Shown here piece after piece: positions 63,174-64,000 of a DNA stretch of 64,000 nucleotides. Source of the stretch: Leuctra nigra. Taxonomy: Eukaryota > Arthropoda > Insecta > Plecoptera > Leuctridae. The notes under the pieces are model-generated. The model ran no database searches, had not been told where the DNA came from, and was given only the letters and a program-made list of their open reading frames with translations. Location of the stretch: positions 29,758,520 through 29,822,519 of the forward strand of contig OW203767.1 of assembly GCA_934045905.1 (NCBI GenBank). Direction: 5' to 3'. Both the position numbers and the translations under genes were made by a program. Position 1 is the first letter of the stretch. Each line of letters opens with the position of its first letter.

Positions 63174-64000
63174 TGGCGTCGTGACTTGACTCAACGACGC
63201 GTTAACGACGTGTTGATTGCGGGGAGCTGGTTAACAACCTATAATACTTGATGATATCCATGTTTTACGAAGCACAAAAAGGCGGCCTCTACTTTTTTCT
63301 AATCAGCTTTACCGATTGTCATAAAATTTCCACAGGTTATAGATAAAGAGTAGTTCTGTGTCTCTAGTGAACCCAAAGTTTTATGTTTTGTTTAGTTATT
63401 TCAGGGCAGAGGTGCCAAAAAGACTCATATATTGCCCATGTAAGCACCTCCTCGAAACATAATAAAAAATATTATTTTTTTGAATCACTAGAAACACAGA
63501 TTTACTCTTTATCTCTATGCTGTTAAACTTTGAAGACATTCGGTCAAGCCGTATAAGAAAAAAGTAGGGGCCGCCTTTTTATGTTTTTTTGTGGTTTTCA
63601 ATATTATTAAAATAACGTACTTCACATCACGATTAAATGTCACAAAATGTCACGTAGCTAATGCATTTTCATGCATTTCTAGGATTTTTTTACATCCGAA
63701 ACTAATATTTCTGCGAGTATTATCTCTGGGTTCTCTTCTTGGTGCATAGGCAACGAGTCGGACCGGTGAGGGCGCAATGAACAGTGCTTGACGCGCAATC
63801 TAGTGGACGAAATGTGCGTTTTGATACATCTTTTAGCCTTTTTACAAGTGATTTCTTAACGACACCAATGCTGGTACCAATTATCTATTCATTAAATACG
63901 TATCAAAGCATTTTGCTATGTGTTGAGTTGGGAAATTGTTTGCTATGAAGTTGTTTGAAATAGTTAATGTCGGTTGATTTATGTGAAAATGAGTTACTTA
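63174..64000. other. Region upstream of the SLC17 start codon
   Basis: Expected to hold the 5' UTR or an upstream intron. I see no convincing TATA box or initiator. It contains a complete MITE (63265-63605) and a segment shared, inverted, with 31155-31255. Confidence 0.4.
63265..63605. mobile_element. MITE family A, complete copy
   Basis: Inverted ends cacaaaaaggcggcctctac / ggggccgcctttttatg. The interior has gcagaggtgccaaaaagac and gcacctcctcg. Uninterrupted reference for the split copy at 36400-41480. Confidence 0.75.

Noticed and set aside
63174..63194. Start of SLC17 exon 1 upstream of 63173
   Set aside because: The frame upstream has only a TTG as a possible start and is closed by a TAA; the ATG at 63173 is preferred.

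Overview
The window is an AT-rich, repeat-loaded piece of an animal genome, most likely an arthropod and probably an insect. The grounds are one multi-exon solute-carrier gene with GC-rich exons inside enormous introns, LINEs whose first ORF carries PHD or zinc-knuckle domains, a Penelope-like element, a short-LTR Ty3/gypsy element with a tRNA-Leu-type primer site, and many foldbacks and MITEs. I cannot name the species from sequence alone.

One host gene runs through the window on the minus strand, from the start codon at 63173 to the stop at 15216. Nine coding exons, each with canonical GT/AG junctions and matching phases, give a 473-residue major-facilitator protein of the SLC17 family (sialin, vesicular glutamate and phosphate/organic-anion transporters). 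Its exons are at 63098-63173, 62034-61898, 58518-58288, 56435-56348, 48165-47939, 41800-41651, 30962-30830, 29655-29417 and 15356-15216. The introns range from about 0.7 to 14 kb.

The standout feature is that four splice junctions of this one gene have been tandemly amplified. Exon 2 (donor side) has 12 copies of a 121-bp unit. Exon 3 (donor side) has 54 donor copies in a 32-bp unit. Exon 6 (acceptor side) has 5 copies of a 155-bp unit. Exon 8 (acceptor side) has 6 copies of a 100-bp unit. Each unit is one edge of an exon plus 17-55 bp of the adjoining intron, so the gene carries about 73 extra look-alike splice sites. No unit is a multiple of three. In every case the copy joined to the rest of its exon is the one that restores the protein.

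Nearly everything else is mobile-element sequence. 1-2225 is a PHD-ORF1 LINE cut by the window edge. 2226-10320 is a dispersed 1-kb repeat with 200-bp satellite-like subunits and a decayed CR1/L2-like LINE. 10.5-15.2 kb holds Helitron-like, foldback and tandem repeats. 15.7-16.5 kb is a hAT-type non-autonomous element. 16.7-19.7 kb is a 1.35-kb tandem duplication. 19.7-36.4 kb holds several copies of a composite repeat (hairpin head plus a body rich in CRE/ETS/YY1-like motifs). 36.4-41.5 kb is a MITE split by an apparently intact LINE and a TIR element. 43.0-45.4 kb is a jockey remnant abutting a Penelope-like remnant. 45.4-47.9 kb and 54.1-55.0 kb are Helitron-like copies. 48.5-53.3 kb is a gypsy element with 160-bp LTRs and a 5-bp target duplication. 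Several MITEs lie in the remaining introns.
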